Positions 46,504 through 57,300 of a DNA stretch of 64,000 bases are shown here, piece after piece. The stretch's first letter is position 1; each line of letters begins with the position of its first letter. The stretch lies in the NCBI RefSeq assembly GCF_000383415.1, contig NZ_KB911259.1:62001-126000 (forward strand), given 5' to 3'. Under the pieces are notes generated by a model that was not told the origin of the DNA, searched no databases, and worked only from the letters and a program-made list of their open reading frames with translations. The position numbers and the translations under genes are program-made. Source of the DNA: Hyphomicrobium zavarzinii ATCC 27496 (GTDB lineage Bacteria > Pseudomonadota > Alphaproteobacteria > Rhizobiales > Hyphomicrobiaceae).

Positions 46504-46871
46504 GAGTTGGCGCTCCAATCCACGAAGTAGCCGATGGGACGCACTTCGTAGGCCCCGCCTGGGTTGACCTCGGCAAGCTCCTTTGCGAACGCCAGCGCCT
46601 CCTCGAGCCCGGACGCTTCGATGACGAAGAACCCGAGCAGTTGCTCCTTCGTTTCCGCGAAGGGACCGTCGAGCACCACGGAGGGCTCGTGGTCTTTCCG
46701 CAAAGTCGTGGCCGCCGTCGTCGGCATCAGGCGGGCGACCGGCCCGAGCTTGCCCGCCTTGGCCCACCGCTCCTGCACCACCGCGAGTTTGGCCATCACC
46801 TCGTCGTCGTGGTCCTTGCTCCAGGCGCAAACCACATTTTCCGAATGATAACAAAGAACTGCGTACTTCAT
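46500..46871 (-). CDS. YCII-family (DGPF) protein, ECF42 partner
   Basis: 123 residues with MKYAVLCYHSENVVCAWSKD, VLDGPFAETKEQLLGFFVIE near 75 (the DGPF and ETKEQLLGF signature), and EVRPIGYFVDWSANS at the end. The family pairs with ECF42 sigma factors; it is thought to act in regulation in place of an anti-sigma, but the mechanism is not established. GGAAGG lies 9 bases before the ATG. Its stop overlaps the sigma start. Confidence 0.88.
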   Translation of the reverse strand: MKYAVLCYHSENVVCAWSKDHDDEVMAKLAVVQERWAKAGKLGPVARLMPTTAATTLRKDHEPSVVLDGPFAETKEQLLGFFVIEASGLEEALAFAKELAEVNPGGAYEVRPIGYFVDWSANS

Positions 46872-47050
46872 ACCGGTCCTTCCCTTGCCGTCGTGCTCAC
46901 CAAGGACGTTCGAGACTAGTCGATCCCGACCGCATGGCGCAGGATCCCGACGCGAAATTCGAAATGTTTTCATCTCGTTCCGCCGGGAACAGCGTGCGGG
47001 GCGGTTTTGAGCGAAATTTCTCCCATCAACCCCTGGCGATGGAGAGAGCC

Positions 47051-47338
47051 ATGACCCCGATCACCACCATCCTGACGGCCCGCGCAGCCCTCGCAGCCGC
47101 TCTCGCACTCGGCAGCCTCGCCGCCTCCGGCCACGCCAATGCCACCAGCCTCGCCGTGAAGATGGCCTGCGCCTCCGACTACTACGCCCACTGCAGCCAG
47201 CACGATCCGGACAGCTCCGGCGTCCGCCAGTGCATGCGCGCCGTCGGCAAGAACCTCTCCTCGCGTTGCATCAACGCGCTCGTCGCCGCCGGCGAGGTTT
47301 CCAAGTCGGTCGTCGAAAAGAAGGTCGCCTCCAAGTAA
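47051..47338 (+). CDS. Small secreted Cys-rich protein
   Basis: 95 residues: signal peptide (TTILTARAALAAALALGSLA, cut near ANA-T) and a helical mature domain with four cysteines: KMACASDYYAHCSQHD, RQCMRAVG, SSRCINAL. The C-x7-C...C-x11-C pattern with YxHC resembles the cysteine-rich repeats of some exported alphaproteobacterial proteins. GGAGAGAGCC precedes this ATG. A terminator follows. Confidence 0.7.
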   Translation: MTPITTILTARAALAAALALGSLAASGHANATSLAVKMACASDYYAHCSQHDPDSSGVRQCMRAVGKNLSSRCINALVAAGEVSKSVVEKKVASK

Positions 47339-47393
47339 GCGTGGCCGCTTTCGCAAAAATCAGCGTCTTTCCCGGTCGCACGATCGGATGAGA

Positions 47394-47427
47394 AAAGGCC
47401 GGGGCGTCTCTCCACGCTCCGGCCTTT
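47394..47427 (+). terminator. Terminator-like hairpin after the Cys-rich gene
   Basis: A 9-bp stem (AAAGGCCGG / CCGGCCTTT) around a 16-base partly paired loop; the stem end supplies TTT but no long T run follows. It lies 56 bases after the stop codon. Confidence 0.65.
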
Positions 47428-47547
47428 CCATTTGCAGGGCGTTTACAGTTGCATGGGGAATTATCAATCGGAGCAATACTAGAAAAATATTAGAAGGTAT
47501 TGGCTATAAGTACGCACCCTCGGGCCAGCCGAGACGGAGCGTCTCTC

Positions 47548-49503
47548 GTGAATTCCGTTTTAACGAGTGCAGTGCAGTTCATGTCCGTGCCCACGGACAA
47601 TCCTGCGCTGCTGAAAGCGCAGCATCGGGCGATCTCGCGCCAGATGCCCATGATGTATTTCATCCTCATGGCGAACACGTGGGCCGTCGCCGTCACGCAT
47701 ATGTCTTTCGCGCCGTTCTGGCTGACGGCTGTCATTCCGAGCGTCTTCACCGTGGTGTGCGCCGTTCGTGCTGCCCATTGGGTGAAATCCCATAAGATCG
47801 CCCCCGATCCCGAGACGGCCTGGCACGAGCTGAACCGCACCAATCGCCTCGCGGCGGTCATCGCCATCGTGTTCACGGCCTGGTCGTTCACCCTCTTCCC
47901 CTACGGCGATGCCTATACGAAATCGCACGTTGCCTTCTACATGGCGATCACCGTCATCGCCTGCATCTTCTGCCTGATGTATCTGCGATCGGCCGCCTTC
48001 GCCGTGACCGCGATCGTCAACGGCGCCTTCATCGCCTTCTTCGTCTCCACCGGCCAGCCGACGTTCATCGCCATCGCCATCAACATCGTGCTCGTTTGCG
48101 CGGGCATGTTGGCGATCCTGCTGATCAACTACCAAAACTTCGCCCGCATGATCGGCGCCCAGGAGGAAACCCAGGCGCTGAGCAACGAAAATCTGCGCTT
48201 GGCGAACCTGGACAGCCTGACCGGCCTGCCGAACCGGCGCGCCTTCTTCACCCATCTCAACACAGAGCTCGAAGAGGCGAGAGAAAAGGGCACGCGCCTC
48301 GCGGTCGGCATCATCGATCTCGATGGGTTCAAGCCCGTGAACGACCTCTACGGCCATTCGACGGGCGACAGGCTGCTGACCGCCGTTGGCGAGCGGCTAT
48401 CCGCCTTCTGCATGACGGGAAGCATGTTCTTCTCCCGTCTCGGCGGGGACGAGTTTGCGTTCGTGCTGTCCGGCGCGCCCGACGACCAGGGCATCGTCGC
48501 GAAGGCAGACGAGATCTGCGCCGCCCTCCAAACGCCGTTCGAGCTATCGGAAGGCACCGTCTTCATTTCGGGCTCCATCGGCATCTCGGTATTTCCGCAG
48601 ACAGCCTCCACCTTCGAGCAGCTCTTCGACCGGGCCGACTACGCTCTCTATCACGGCAAGCGCGCGAAACGCGGCTGCAGCACGCTCTTCACCACGACCC
48701 ACCACGCCCAGATTCATCGCGATGCGCGCATCGAGCAGACGCTGAAGCAGGCCGATCTCGACGGGGAGTTGGCGGTCGTATTCCAGCCGATCGTCGACAT
48801 TCGCACCCAGCGCGCGATCAGCTTCGAGGCGCTTGCACGCTGGACGAGCCCGGTGCTCGGACAGGTCTCGCCGGGCCACTTCATTCCTGTCGCCGAGCGC
48901 GCGGGCATTGTCAGCAGCCTGACACGCCCGCTCTTGCGCAAGGCGCTCTCCATCGCGTGCGAATGGCCGGACGACTTGCGGCTTTCGTTCAACCTCTCAG
49001 CCCACGACCTCAACACCTCTGACAGCATCCTCGCCTTGGTCGGCATCATCCAGAAAAGCGGCTTCGACTCGAGCCGCCTCGACCTCGAGATCACGGAAAC
49101 CGCCTTCGCCCACGATTTCGACCAGGTGCAGAAGTCCATCGACATGCTCCGCCTGCTCGGATGCGGGATCACGCTCGACGACTTCGGAACGGGCTACTTG
49201 AGCCTGACGCAACTCCACGCGCTGCCACTGACGAAGATCAAGATTGACCGCAGCTTCGTCATTGGCCTGCACGAGCGCCCTGCAAGCTACAAGATCGTGA
49301 AATCCCTGCTGGCCCTGAGCCGCGACATGGGACTCGATTGCGTCATCGAAGGCGTCGAGACCAAAGCCGAATTGGCGACCCTCAAGAAGCTGGGCGGCGT
49401 CATGGCCCAGGGCTATCTCTACTCCCCGCCCCTCCCGGCCAGCGAAATCGCAAATCTCATCGCGCGCTGGAATACACCGGCCGAAGCCGCTTCCGCCGGG
49501 TAA
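47548..49503 (+). CDS. Membrane GGDEF-EAL protein (cyclic-di-GMP turnover)
   Basis: 651 residues from the chosen GTG (GGAGC upstream); a TTG at 47500 and an ATG at 47581 are alternatives. About six TM helices fill residues 35-200. A GGDEF domain with intact LGGDEF near 299 (diguanylate cyclase) is followed by an EAL domain with FEALARW near 427, TLDDFGTGYLSL and EGVETKAEL (phosphodiesterase), all intact. Both catalytic halves look active, so net activity cannot be told. The membrane part would sense an unknown signal. Confidence 0.88.
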   Translation: MNSVLTSAVQFMSVPTDNPALLKAQHRAISRQMPMMYFILMANTWAVAVTHMSFAPFWLTAVIPSVFTVVCAVRAAHWVKSHKIAPDPETAWHELNRTNRLAAVIAIVFTAWSFTLFPYGDAYTKSHVAFYMAITVIACIFCLMYLRSAAFAVTAIVNGAFIAFFVSTGQPTFIAIAINIVLVCAGMLAILLINYQNFARMIGAQEETQALSNENLRLANLDSLTGLPNRRAFFTHLNTELEEAREKGTRLAVGIIDLDGFKPVNDLYGHSTGDRLLTAVGERLSAFCMTGSMFFSRLGGDEFAFVLSGAPDDQGIVAKADEICAALQTPFELSEGTVFISGSIGISVFPQTASTFEQLFDRADYALYHGKRAKRGCSTLFTTTHHAQIHRDARIEQTLKQADLDGELAVVFQPIVDIRTQRAISFEALARWTSPVLGQVSPGHFIPVAERAGIVSSLTRPLLRKALSIACEWPDDLRLSFNLSAHDLNTSDSILALVGIIQKSGFDSSRLDLEITETAFAHDFDQVQKSIDMLRLLGCGITLDDFGTGYLSLTQLHALPLTKIKIDRSFVIGLHERPASYKIVKSLLALSRDMGLDCVIEGVETKAELATLKKLGGVMAQGYLYSPPLPASEIANLIARWNTPAEAASAG

Positions 49504-49816
49504 TAGTGCGCAACGGCGAACCCGCTCGGACTACCCCCCGCACATTCGCAAGGCCGCATCGGCACCACCGGCAACCACGCCGAGTTTGAGACTGCGCGCG
49601 CAAGATTCATAGCTTGCAGCAACAATGAACCGTGCCATTCCGCCAAATCCGGCAAAAACCGGACTTTCCGAAAAATGCTGCACCGCAGTCCTTTAGAGAA
49701 TTAATATATTTGTAATCAGAATAACAAAACTTTGTTCCTGCACGAAGCACGCAGCAAAAATCGATTCAGCACGAGAACGGCTGAAATAAAAAACACACTT
49801 GGCGGGGAGAAGGTCA
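49504..49816. other. AT-rich intergenic region upstream of the FadL porin
   Basis: The last 140 bases are notably AT-rich (for example AATATATTTGTAATC around 49700) and should hold the porin promoter. No gene or clear operator is recognised. Confidence 0.45.
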
Positions 49817-51208
49817 ATGAAACGCGGCAGGGACACCGAATCCGCATCGCGGCGGCGGAGTGAGGCGGTCGTGAAGGGCGCAATCGCCGTGTGGTCCGCC
49901 GTCGCGATCTCTGGCGAGGCGATGGCGGGCGGCTTGGCCATTCGCGAGCAATCGGCCTCCGCCCAGGGCGCCTCCTTTGCAGGCGCTGCCGCCGGTGGCG
50001 ATCTCAGCGCGAGCTTCTGGAACCCAGCCGCGATGTCGTCCGCCGGCTATGGATTGACGTCCGAAAGCCACTACGCCCTCATTCACGCGGATTTCGACGT
50101 CCAGGCTGAAAGCGTAAGTGTGCTTCCCGGATCCGCGCTCCCGGCCTCAACCACCCTGGTCGATAACCGTATCCAGATCGATCCGCTTGCCCTCGTCGGC
50201 TCCTCCTATGCGGCATGGCGCGCCAACGACAGGCTGGTGCTCGGCCTGTCGATCACCTCGCCGTTCGGATCGAAGAACAAGGCCGATAACGCCACGTGGG
50301 CGGGCCAATATCACTACCGCAGCTCCGAGCTCTTCACGATCAACGTCAACCCGATCGCCTCGTATCAGCTCACCCCGCATCTTTCCTTCGGCGCCGGCCC
50401 ACAGATCCAGTACTTGTCGCTGACCATCAAGGCTAACCCGTCGGGTGGCCTCGCCCCGCCGCAATCGACGTCCGCGCTCGATGGCGACGACATCGGCGTC
50501 GGCTTCACCGCCGGTATGATGTGGCAGCCGGTAAGCGGCACCGATATCGGCGTCGGGTTTCGCTCGGCCGTCTCCCATGAGGTAGACGGAGAGGCGAGAC
50601 TAGCCAGTGGGTACCTGACGACCGGAACCATGCTCGGCACGGTTCCCTTCAAGTCGGTGGATTTCAAGGCCAAGCTTCAGACACCGGAGATCGCAACGCT
50701 CAGCCTGCGCCAGGCAATGGGCCAGGACACGCGGCTGCTCGGCTCGGTGGAATGGTCCAATTGGAGCCGCCTGGACCAGGTCGACTTCATAGCGCAGTCG
50801 ACCGGCGGGATCGCGGCCCAGCCAGTAACGCCCGGCCACACCCTCAACGTTCTCGATTTCCACTGGAACGACGGCTGGTTCTTCGCGCTCGGCGGTGAAT
50901 GGGACTACACGAAGGAGCTCACGCTCCGCGCGGGAGCGGCTTATGAAATCTCGCCGATCCGCGACGCCGATCAGAGAAAGATCAACGTCGCCGACAGCGA
51001 CCGCGTCTGGCTGAGCTTGGGGGCGACCTATGCCTTCAGCGCAACCACGGCCTTCGACTTTGCCTACACCCACATCTTCTTCGACGACGCCCCCATCGAT
51101 AGCCTGACGACGACACCCGCAGGCCCCACTGCCCCGGTCCGGCGCTTCGTCGGCTATGCCGACCAGTCCGCCGACATCATAGCCATGTCGCTCAAGACCA
51201 AGTGGTAA
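49817..51208 (+). CDS. FadL/OmpP1 family outer-membrane transporter
   Basis: 463 residues. A leader with a hydrophobic core (about 24-40) ends near EAMA-GG. The mature N-terminus GGLAIREQSASAQGASFAGA is the plug-hatch start characteristic of FadL/TodX, followed by SASFWNPAAMSSAG. Beta-strand patterns continue to the C-terminal KTKW aromatic end needed for barrel insertion. Such porins pass long-chain fatty acids or hydrocarbons across the outer membrane. GGGGAGAAGG precedes the ATG. The substrate is inferred only from family. Confidence 0.88.
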   Translation: MKRGRDTESASRRRSEAVVKGAIAVWSAVAISGEAMAGGLAIREQSASAQGASFAGAAAGGDLSASFWNPAAMSSAGYGLTSESHYALIHADFDVQAESVSVLPGSALPASTTLVDNRIQIDPLALVGSSYAAWRANDRLVLGLSITSPFGSKNKADNATWAGQYHYRSSELFTINVNPIASYQLTPHLSFGAGPQIQYLSLTIKANPSGGLAPPQSTSALDGDDIGVGFTAGMMWQPVSGTDIGVGFRSAVSHEVDGEARLASGYLTTGTMLGTVPFKSVDFKAKLQTPEIATLSLRQAMGQDTRLLGSVEWSNWSRLDQVDFIAQSTGGIAAQPVTPGHTLNVLDFHWNDGWFFALGGEWDYTKELTLRAGAAYEISPIRDADQRKINVADSDRVWLSLGATYAFSATTAFDFAYTHIFFDDAPIDSLTTTPAGPTAPVRRFVGYADQSADIIAMSLKTKW

Positions 51209-51298
51209 ACACGACGGAAACTGCATCCTGCCTTGCCCCGTGTAAGGGCAATCTCGAACACCGAGTCACGACAAGTATCTGAATTTAAGAGGAAAAGC

Positions 51299-51373
<75 letters not shown>

Positions 51374-51839
51374 GACCCGATATATCGCTTTATTTTCAGC
51401 GCCTTAAGCGGAACCCCGCCCTCGGACGACCGAGACCGTTCACCTTGGAGAACGGCAGAAACACGCGCGGGCGAAGCGACCCGAACCGCGCGCTGCGATC
51501 ATCTACCCGAGCCGGCCCTTAAGAGCAACCATTGCCACCGCAAAAAATGCAATGATCCCGCATCCCGTTGTCGCGCCGCACCGGAGGTCTTCCGCTGGGT
51601 AGCGGAGGCAGGCCCCAGGAGCCGCCCGGCGTGCGCACTAGGCGCCATCGTGCTGTGACGACCTAGGGTGTCTCTCTGACGAACCCCGATTTTCCGCAGG
51701 CCCCTCAAAGGCTGTCTCACAAAACGGGGAGCAAATCGGACGCCCCAAACGTTGATTGCGGTCAACAATTCGAGCAGGCGCGCCCGGCTATGATGCCTGC
51801 ATCGATAGCGATTGCCGCTAAAGCCAGGAGCCAAAGCAC
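51374..51839. other. Intergenic region between tRNA-Thr and uspA
   Basis: 466 bases with no supported gene. The half next to the tRNA should hold its promoter and the right half the uspA promoter. No repeats that would suggest integration at the tRNA are seen. Confidence 0.45.
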
Positions 51840-52277
51840 ATGTTCAAGCACATATTGATTGCAACGGACGGCTCGGAGCTTGCCCAGAAGGCGGTGACCC
51901 AGGGGCTGGAACTCGCCAAAGGGCTCGGAGCACAGGTGACGGTGATCAACGTGACGGAGCCATGGGCCGCCGTGGCTCCGGGCGAGGTCGCCATGGCTTT
52001 CCCCATTCACGAATACGAGGAAAGCGTCGCCACCAACGCCGCCCGCATTCTCTCGGCGGTCGACACCCAGGCCAAAGCGCAAGGCGTTACCTGCGCGACG
52101 CTGCACGTGAAAGACCAGTTCCCCGCCGAAGGCATCATCGAAACCGCCGGTCAGCGCGGCTGCGACGTGATTGTGATGGCCTCACACGGACGGCGAGGCC
52201 TGATGCGCTTCCTCCTCGGCAGCCAGGCGATCAAGGTCCTGACCAACAGCACCATCCCGGTCCTGGTCTGCCGGTGA
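51840..52277 (+). CDS. Universal stress protein (UspA family)
   Basis: 145 residues, single Usp domain. MFKHILIATDGSELAQKAV at the start has the family's DGS ATP-site element, and the C-terminal GxxGxxRxxxGS-like motif reads GRRGLMRFLLGSQAIKVL, then STIPVLVCR. The protein is cytoplasmic, ATP-binding and induced under stress in characterised members. AGGAGC precedes the ATG. The neighbouring phaC gene hints at a shared link to stress or starvation, but they have separate promoters. Confidence 0.92.
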   Translation: MFKHILIATDGSELAQKAVTQGLELAKGLGAQVTVINVTEPWAAVAPGEVAMAFPIHEYEESVATNAARILSAVDTQAKAQGVTCATLHVKDQFPAEGIIETAGQRGCDVIVMASHGRRGLMRFLLGSQAIKVLTNSTIPVLVCR

Positions 52278-52287
52278 GCCGCTCACA

Positions 52288-52309
52288 GCCTCGAAGCGAG
52301 CTTCGAGGC
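52288..52309 (+). terminator. Perfect hairpin after uspA, probable terminator
   Basis: GCCTCGAAGC-GA-GCTTCGAGGC, a 10-bp perfect dyad 11 bases after the uspA stop. No long T run follows (ATCTTC), so termination is likely but not certain. Confidence 0.6.
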
Positions 52310-52417
52310 ATCTTCATCGGAGATATGAGCAATCTGCCCTACGGACGAGAGCTTGTATTACTATTTGAGGGATGAATACCATTCGCATCCCAAAGCCAGA
52401 TAGCGCGAGGCTCATCG

Positions 52418-54334
52418 ATGACAAACGGCACCTCCGCCCGTCGCAAAGACGAAATCGCATCGCCCGAAGCAAGTCCTGCTGCCGCCCCAGCCGGCGAGCC
52501 GGTGCACCGCGAGATGCCGCACGCCCCGTCAGCCCGTGCCCCGCATGAAAAGCCTCACCATGCTCCGCACGTGCACGCGAGCTTGCCGATACCCTGCATC
52601 CCTGGAATGTTCGTCCCCGGCTGCGGCCGCGCAATCGACCGCTCTCTCAACTTTCTGATCTCGCGCTTCACACTCGGCCTCGCCCCTGCAGCCCTTGCCG
52701 AGGTCTATTTCGACTGGCTGGTTCATCTCACCGCTTCCCCAGGCAAACAGACCGAGCTCGCCCAGCAGGCATTCGTCAAATCCACTCATCTGCTGCGAGA
52801 GGTGATGACGGCCGCCTACACGCAGGAAAAGCCGCAAGCGGAAACTACCGAGGCGACCGACAAGCGCTTCCGTGCTCCCGAGTGGAACATCTGGCCCTTC
52901 AACCTGATCCGCGACGCCTTCCTGCTCGAGCAATCCTGGTGGGACACCGCAACCAACGACGTCCATGGCATGACGGAGCCGCATATGCGCGTGGCCAGCT
53001 TCGTCGCCCGTCAGCTCCTCGATATGGCCGCACCCAGCAACTTCATCGCGACCAATCCGGTCGTGCTGAACGAGACCGTGTCCCAGATGGGCGGCAATCT
53101 CGTCCGCGGCACCAAGAACCTTTTCGAGGATCTGGATCGCGTCTGGACCGGACAGCCGCCGGTCGGCGCCGAGAACTTCAAGGTCGGCGAGAACATCGCC
53201 ATCACGCCCGGCAAGGTGGTCTTCCGCAATGACCTCATCGAGCTGATCCAGTACGAGCCGACGACGGCGAAGGTCCATGCCGAGCCGGTCCTCATCGTGC
53301 CGGCCTGGATCATGAAATACTACATCCTCGACCTGTCGCCCGAGAACTCGCTCGTCAAATACCTCTGCGACCAGGGCTTCACCGTCTTCATGATCTCGTG
53401 GAAGAACCCGACCGCACGCGAGCGCGACTACGGCATGGACGACTACCGCAGGCACGGCGTCATGGCCGCGCTTGAAACAGTTGAGCGCATCGTCCCCGGC
53501 GAGCAGGTGCACGGCGTCGGCTATTGTCTCGGCGGCACGTTGCTCACCATCGCGGCCGCTGCGATGGGCGCCGAGAGCAAGCGCTTCAAGAGCCTTAGCC
53601 TCTTCGCGGCGCAGGTGGATTTCGTGGATGCGGGCGAGCTTACGCTCTTCATCAGCGAGAGCCAGATCGCCTTCCTCGAGGACACCATGCACGAGCAGGG
53701 GTATCTCGAAGGCTTCCAGATGGCAGGCACCTTTCAGCTCCTGCGCTCGAACGATCTCATCTGGTCACGCATCGTGCGCGACTATCTGATGGGCGAACGT
53801 ATGCCCATGTCGGACCTGATGGCGTGGAACTCCGACGCGACACGCATGCCGGCGCGCATGCACGGCGAGTACTTGCGCCACCTCTACCTCGACAACGAGC
53901 TGAGCGGCGGCCACTACAAGGTCGAAGGCCGGCCCATCGCGCTCACCAACATCCGCACGCCGTTCTTCGTGATCGGCACCGAGACCGACCACGTCGCGCC
54001 GTGGAAGAGCGTCTACAAGCTCAACCTGTTTACGGACGCACCCGTGACGTTTGCTTTGACGACAGGCGGCCACAACGCAGGCGTCGTCTCCCCGCCGGCC
54101 AATTCCAAACGCGCCTTCCGCATCGCCACCCGTCAGGCGACCGACGCTTACGTGGATCCCGACCACTGGTTCGCGGAAACGCCGCGCCAGCAGGGATCCT
54201 GGTGGCCTGCCTGGATCGCCTGGCTCGAGGAAAGATCCTCCGGCCGCAAGGTCGCGCCGCCGCGCATGGGGTTGAGCGGCGCAAACCCGACCCGTCTCGA
54301 ACCGGCTCCCGGCACCTACGTGTACGAGCGTTGA
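52418..54334 (+). CDS. phaC: Poly(3-hydroxyalkanoate) synthase PhaC
   Basis: 638 residues. A disordered His/Pro/Ala-rich N-terminus (about 1-70) precedes the PhaC N-terminal domain. The alpha/beta hydrolase core has the lipase-like box GYCLGG with catalytic Cys370, Asp in VIGTETDHVAPW near 530, and His in TTGGHNAG near 550. It polymerises hydroxyacyl-CoA into storage granules. No phaA, phaB, phaR or phasin gene lies nearby. The length fits class I synthases, although the DLIWSRIVRDYLMGE region has class II-like character; class cannot be fixed here. Confidence 0.92.
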   Translation: MTNGTSARRKDEIASPEASPAAAPAGEPVHREMPHAPSARAPHEKPHHAPHVHASLPIPCIPGMFVPGCGRAIDRSLNFLISRFTLGLAPAALAEVYFDWLVHLTASPGKQTELAQQAFVKSTHLLREVMTAAYTQEKPQAETTEATDKRFRAPEWNIWPFNLIRDAFLLEQSWWDTATNDVHGMTEPHMRVASFVARQLLDMAAPSNFIATNPVVLNETVSQMGGNLVRGTKNLFEDLDRVWTGQPPVGAENFKVGENIAITPGKVVFRNDLIELIQYEPTTAKVHAEPVLIVPAWIMKYYILDLSPENSLVKYLCDQGFTVFMISWKNPTARERDYGMDDYRRHGVMAALETVERIVPGEQVHGVGYCLGGTLLTIAAAAMGAESKRFKSLSLFAAQVDFVDAGELTLFISESQIAFLEDTMHEQGYLEGFQMAGTFQLLRSNDLIWSRIVRDYLMGERMPMSDLMAWNSDATRMPARMHGEYLRHLYLDNELSGGHYKVEGRPIALTNIRTPFFVIGTETDHVAPWKSVYKLNLFTDAPVTFALTTGGHNAGVVSPPANSKRAFRIATRQATDAYVDPDHWFAETPRQQGSWWPAWIAWLEERSSGRKVAPPRMGLSGANPTRLEPAPGTYVYER

Positions 54335-54338
54335 CCCA

Positions 54339-57300
54339 TCACGCCGCACCGGCGAGCACGCCGCTCTCTCCGCGCGAAGCGACACCTGACGGTGCCGCCC
54401 CGTCCGGCGGCACGATCCCGAACCACGTCACGTAGAGCGCTGGCAGGAAGATCAGCGTCAGCAGCGTCGCCACCATCAGGCCTCCGATCACCGCGAACGC
54501 CATCGGCCCCCAGAACACCGTGGGCGCGATCGGGATCATGCCCAGGATGGCTGCCGCGGCCGTGAGCAGGATCGGCCGCAGACGATGCTGCGTGGCGCTG
54601 ATCACAGCCTCCCACTGAGGCTCACCCGCCGCGATGTGCTGATCGATCTGCTCGATCAGGATCACCGAGTTGCGGATCACCATGCCCGCGAGCGAGATGA
54701 CGCCGAGGATTGCGACGAATCCCATCGGAACGTTGAACAGCAGGAGAGACGCCGCAACGCCGATCACGGCGAGAGGCGCCGTGAGCAGCACCATGACGAG
54801 CTTCTGGAAGCTGCGGAGCTGCACCATGAGGATCGTGATCATCAGAAGCAGCATCAGCGGGAACACCGCGAAGATGCTGGCCTGCGCCTTGCCGCTGTCC
54901 TCCACCGTTCCGCCGACGGTCACCGCGTAACCCGGCGGCAGCGTGGCGCGGAAGGCCGCGATGTCCTTGTCGAGCTGGCGCACCACGGTCATAGCCTCGA
55001 GGCCCGGCGCGACGTCTGCCTGCACCGTGACGGTCGGCTGGCGCTGGCGGCGCCAGATCAGCGGCGGCTCCAGCGTGTAGGAGAGCGAGGCCACCTGCGC
55101 CAGCGGCACGTTTCCGCCCTGCGGCGTCGCGAGCCGCAGGCTCCGCAGCGTATCGAGCTTGGCCCGCTCGCCCTCGATCGCCCGCGCCACCACGTCAACG
55201 AGGTAGGTATGGTCGCGCACTTGCGTGATCGTGGTGCCCGAGAGCACGGAATTGATGTTGCTCGCGATCTGACGCGACGTGAGCCCGACGGCGCGCGCCC
55301 GGTCCTGGTCGATCTCGACCTTGACCGCCTTGGCCATCTCACCCCAGTCGAAATTGATGTTCGCGACATTCGAGTTGGCGCCGATCACCCCCGCGAACGC
55401 CAGCGCGTAATCGCGGACCTTCTCGGGATCGTTCCCGCTCACGCGGAACTTGAGAGGCCAGCCGACCGGCGGCCCGAGCTCGAGCGGGCTCACGCGGATC
55501 ATCGCGTCCTCGAATCCGGTCGCGAAGGCCTGCTCGAGGCGCTGCTGCACGCCGGGGCGCTCCTTGAAGCCCTTCGTCACGACCACCGCCTGCGCGAAGA
55601 AGCTGTTGGCGAGCTGCGCGTCGAGCGGCAGATAGAAGCGCACGGCTCCCTGCCCCACATAGAACGTCCAGAAGTCGATGTCGGGATCGGCCTTGAGCAC
55701 GCTCTCCATGCGCTTGACCGTATCCTGCGTCGCGTTGAGCGAGGCTCCCTGTGGAAGCGTGACGTTGATCAACAGCTCGGGCCGGTCGGAGGCCGGGAAG
55801 AACTGCTGCTGCACGAAACGCATGCCCACGAGCGCAAGCAGGAACGCAGCGACCGTACCGGCCAGCACCGCGTATTTGGCCCGCAGCAGCCGGTCCAGCA
55901 ATCGCGAGAAGCGGCTCGGAGCTCCGTGGGCATTATGAGACTTCATCTTGTCCGGCAGGATGAATACACCCGTCAGCGGCGTGAACAGCACGGCCACCAC
56001 CCACGACACGATGAGCGCGATACCGACCACGGCGAAGAGCGTGAAGCAGTATTCGCCCGCGCTGCTCTTTGCGAACCCCACCGGCACGAAGCCCGCGATC
56101 GTCACCAGCGTTCCCGTGAGCATCGGGAAGGCGGTAGACGTATAGGCATAGGTCGCGGCGGATATCTTGTCCGCCCCCTCCTCCAATTTCGAGATCATCA
56201 TCTCGACCGCGATCATGGCGTCGTCGACGAGCAGCCCGAGCGCGATGATCAGGGCGCCGAGTGAGATGCGCTGCAGCGAGATGCCGAAGTACATCATGGC
56301 CGCGAACGTGACGGCGAGCACCAGGGGAATGGCGACTGCCACCACGATGCCCGGCCGCCAGCCGAGTGCCAGGAAGCTTACGCCGAGCACGATGGCAATG
56401 GCTTCCCACAGCGTCTTGGTGAACTCGCCGACCGCCTCCTCCACCACATGCGGCTGGTTGGAGACGAGGTGTGGCTCGAGACCGATGGGAAGGTTGGCCT
56501 CTATTTCCGCCATCCTCTCCTTGATCGCTTCGCCGAGCGCAAGCACGTCGCCGCCCTGGGACATGGAGACCGCAAGTCCGATGGCCGGCTCGCCGTTGTA
56601 GCGGAACATCGGCTGCGGCGGGTCCACGTAGCCCCGGCGCACCGTGGCGATGTCGGAAAGCTTGTAGGCGCGATCCCCGGAGCGGAAATTGATCGCCTTG
56701 AGGTTCTCCTCGGAATCGAAGCTGCCCGAAACGCGAACGGAGATCCGCTCCGCACCCGCATCCAAAGTGCCGCTCGGCACGATGGCATTCTGGGATTCGA
56801 GGCTGTCCATCAGGCTCGCCGCGTCGATCCCGAGCGCCGCCATCTGCTGCGTCGAGAATTCGAGATAGATCTTCTCGTCCTGCGTGCCGATAAAATCGAC
56901 TTTTGCGACGTCCGGCACCCGCAACAACTCCGTGCGCACGATCTCGAGCTGATCGCGCACCTCGCGCGGCGAGAAGCCGTCGGACGTGAAGGCGTAGACG
57001 ATGCTGTAGGTGTCGCCGAACTCGTCGTTGAAGAACGGCCCTTGGATTCCTTCCGGAAGCTGGCTCTTGATGTCGCCGATCTTCTTGCGCACCTGGTACC
57101 AGAGATCGGGCACCAGGCTCGCGGGCGTGCTGTCCAGAAGATTGACGTAGACGAGCGTGTCGCCGGGCTTGGTGTAGCTGCGCACAAAATCGAGATGCGG
57201 CAGCTCCTCGAGCTTTTTCTCGATGCGGTCCGTCACCTGCTGAAGCGTGTCGCTGGTGGTCGCGCCCGGCCACAGCGCCCGCACCACCATCGTCTTGATG

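Noticed and set aside
54585-56264. A long antisense frame opposite the RND permease
   Set aside because: A His/Arg/Glu-rich translation typical of the complement of a membrane protein in GC-rich DNA; no supporting signals.
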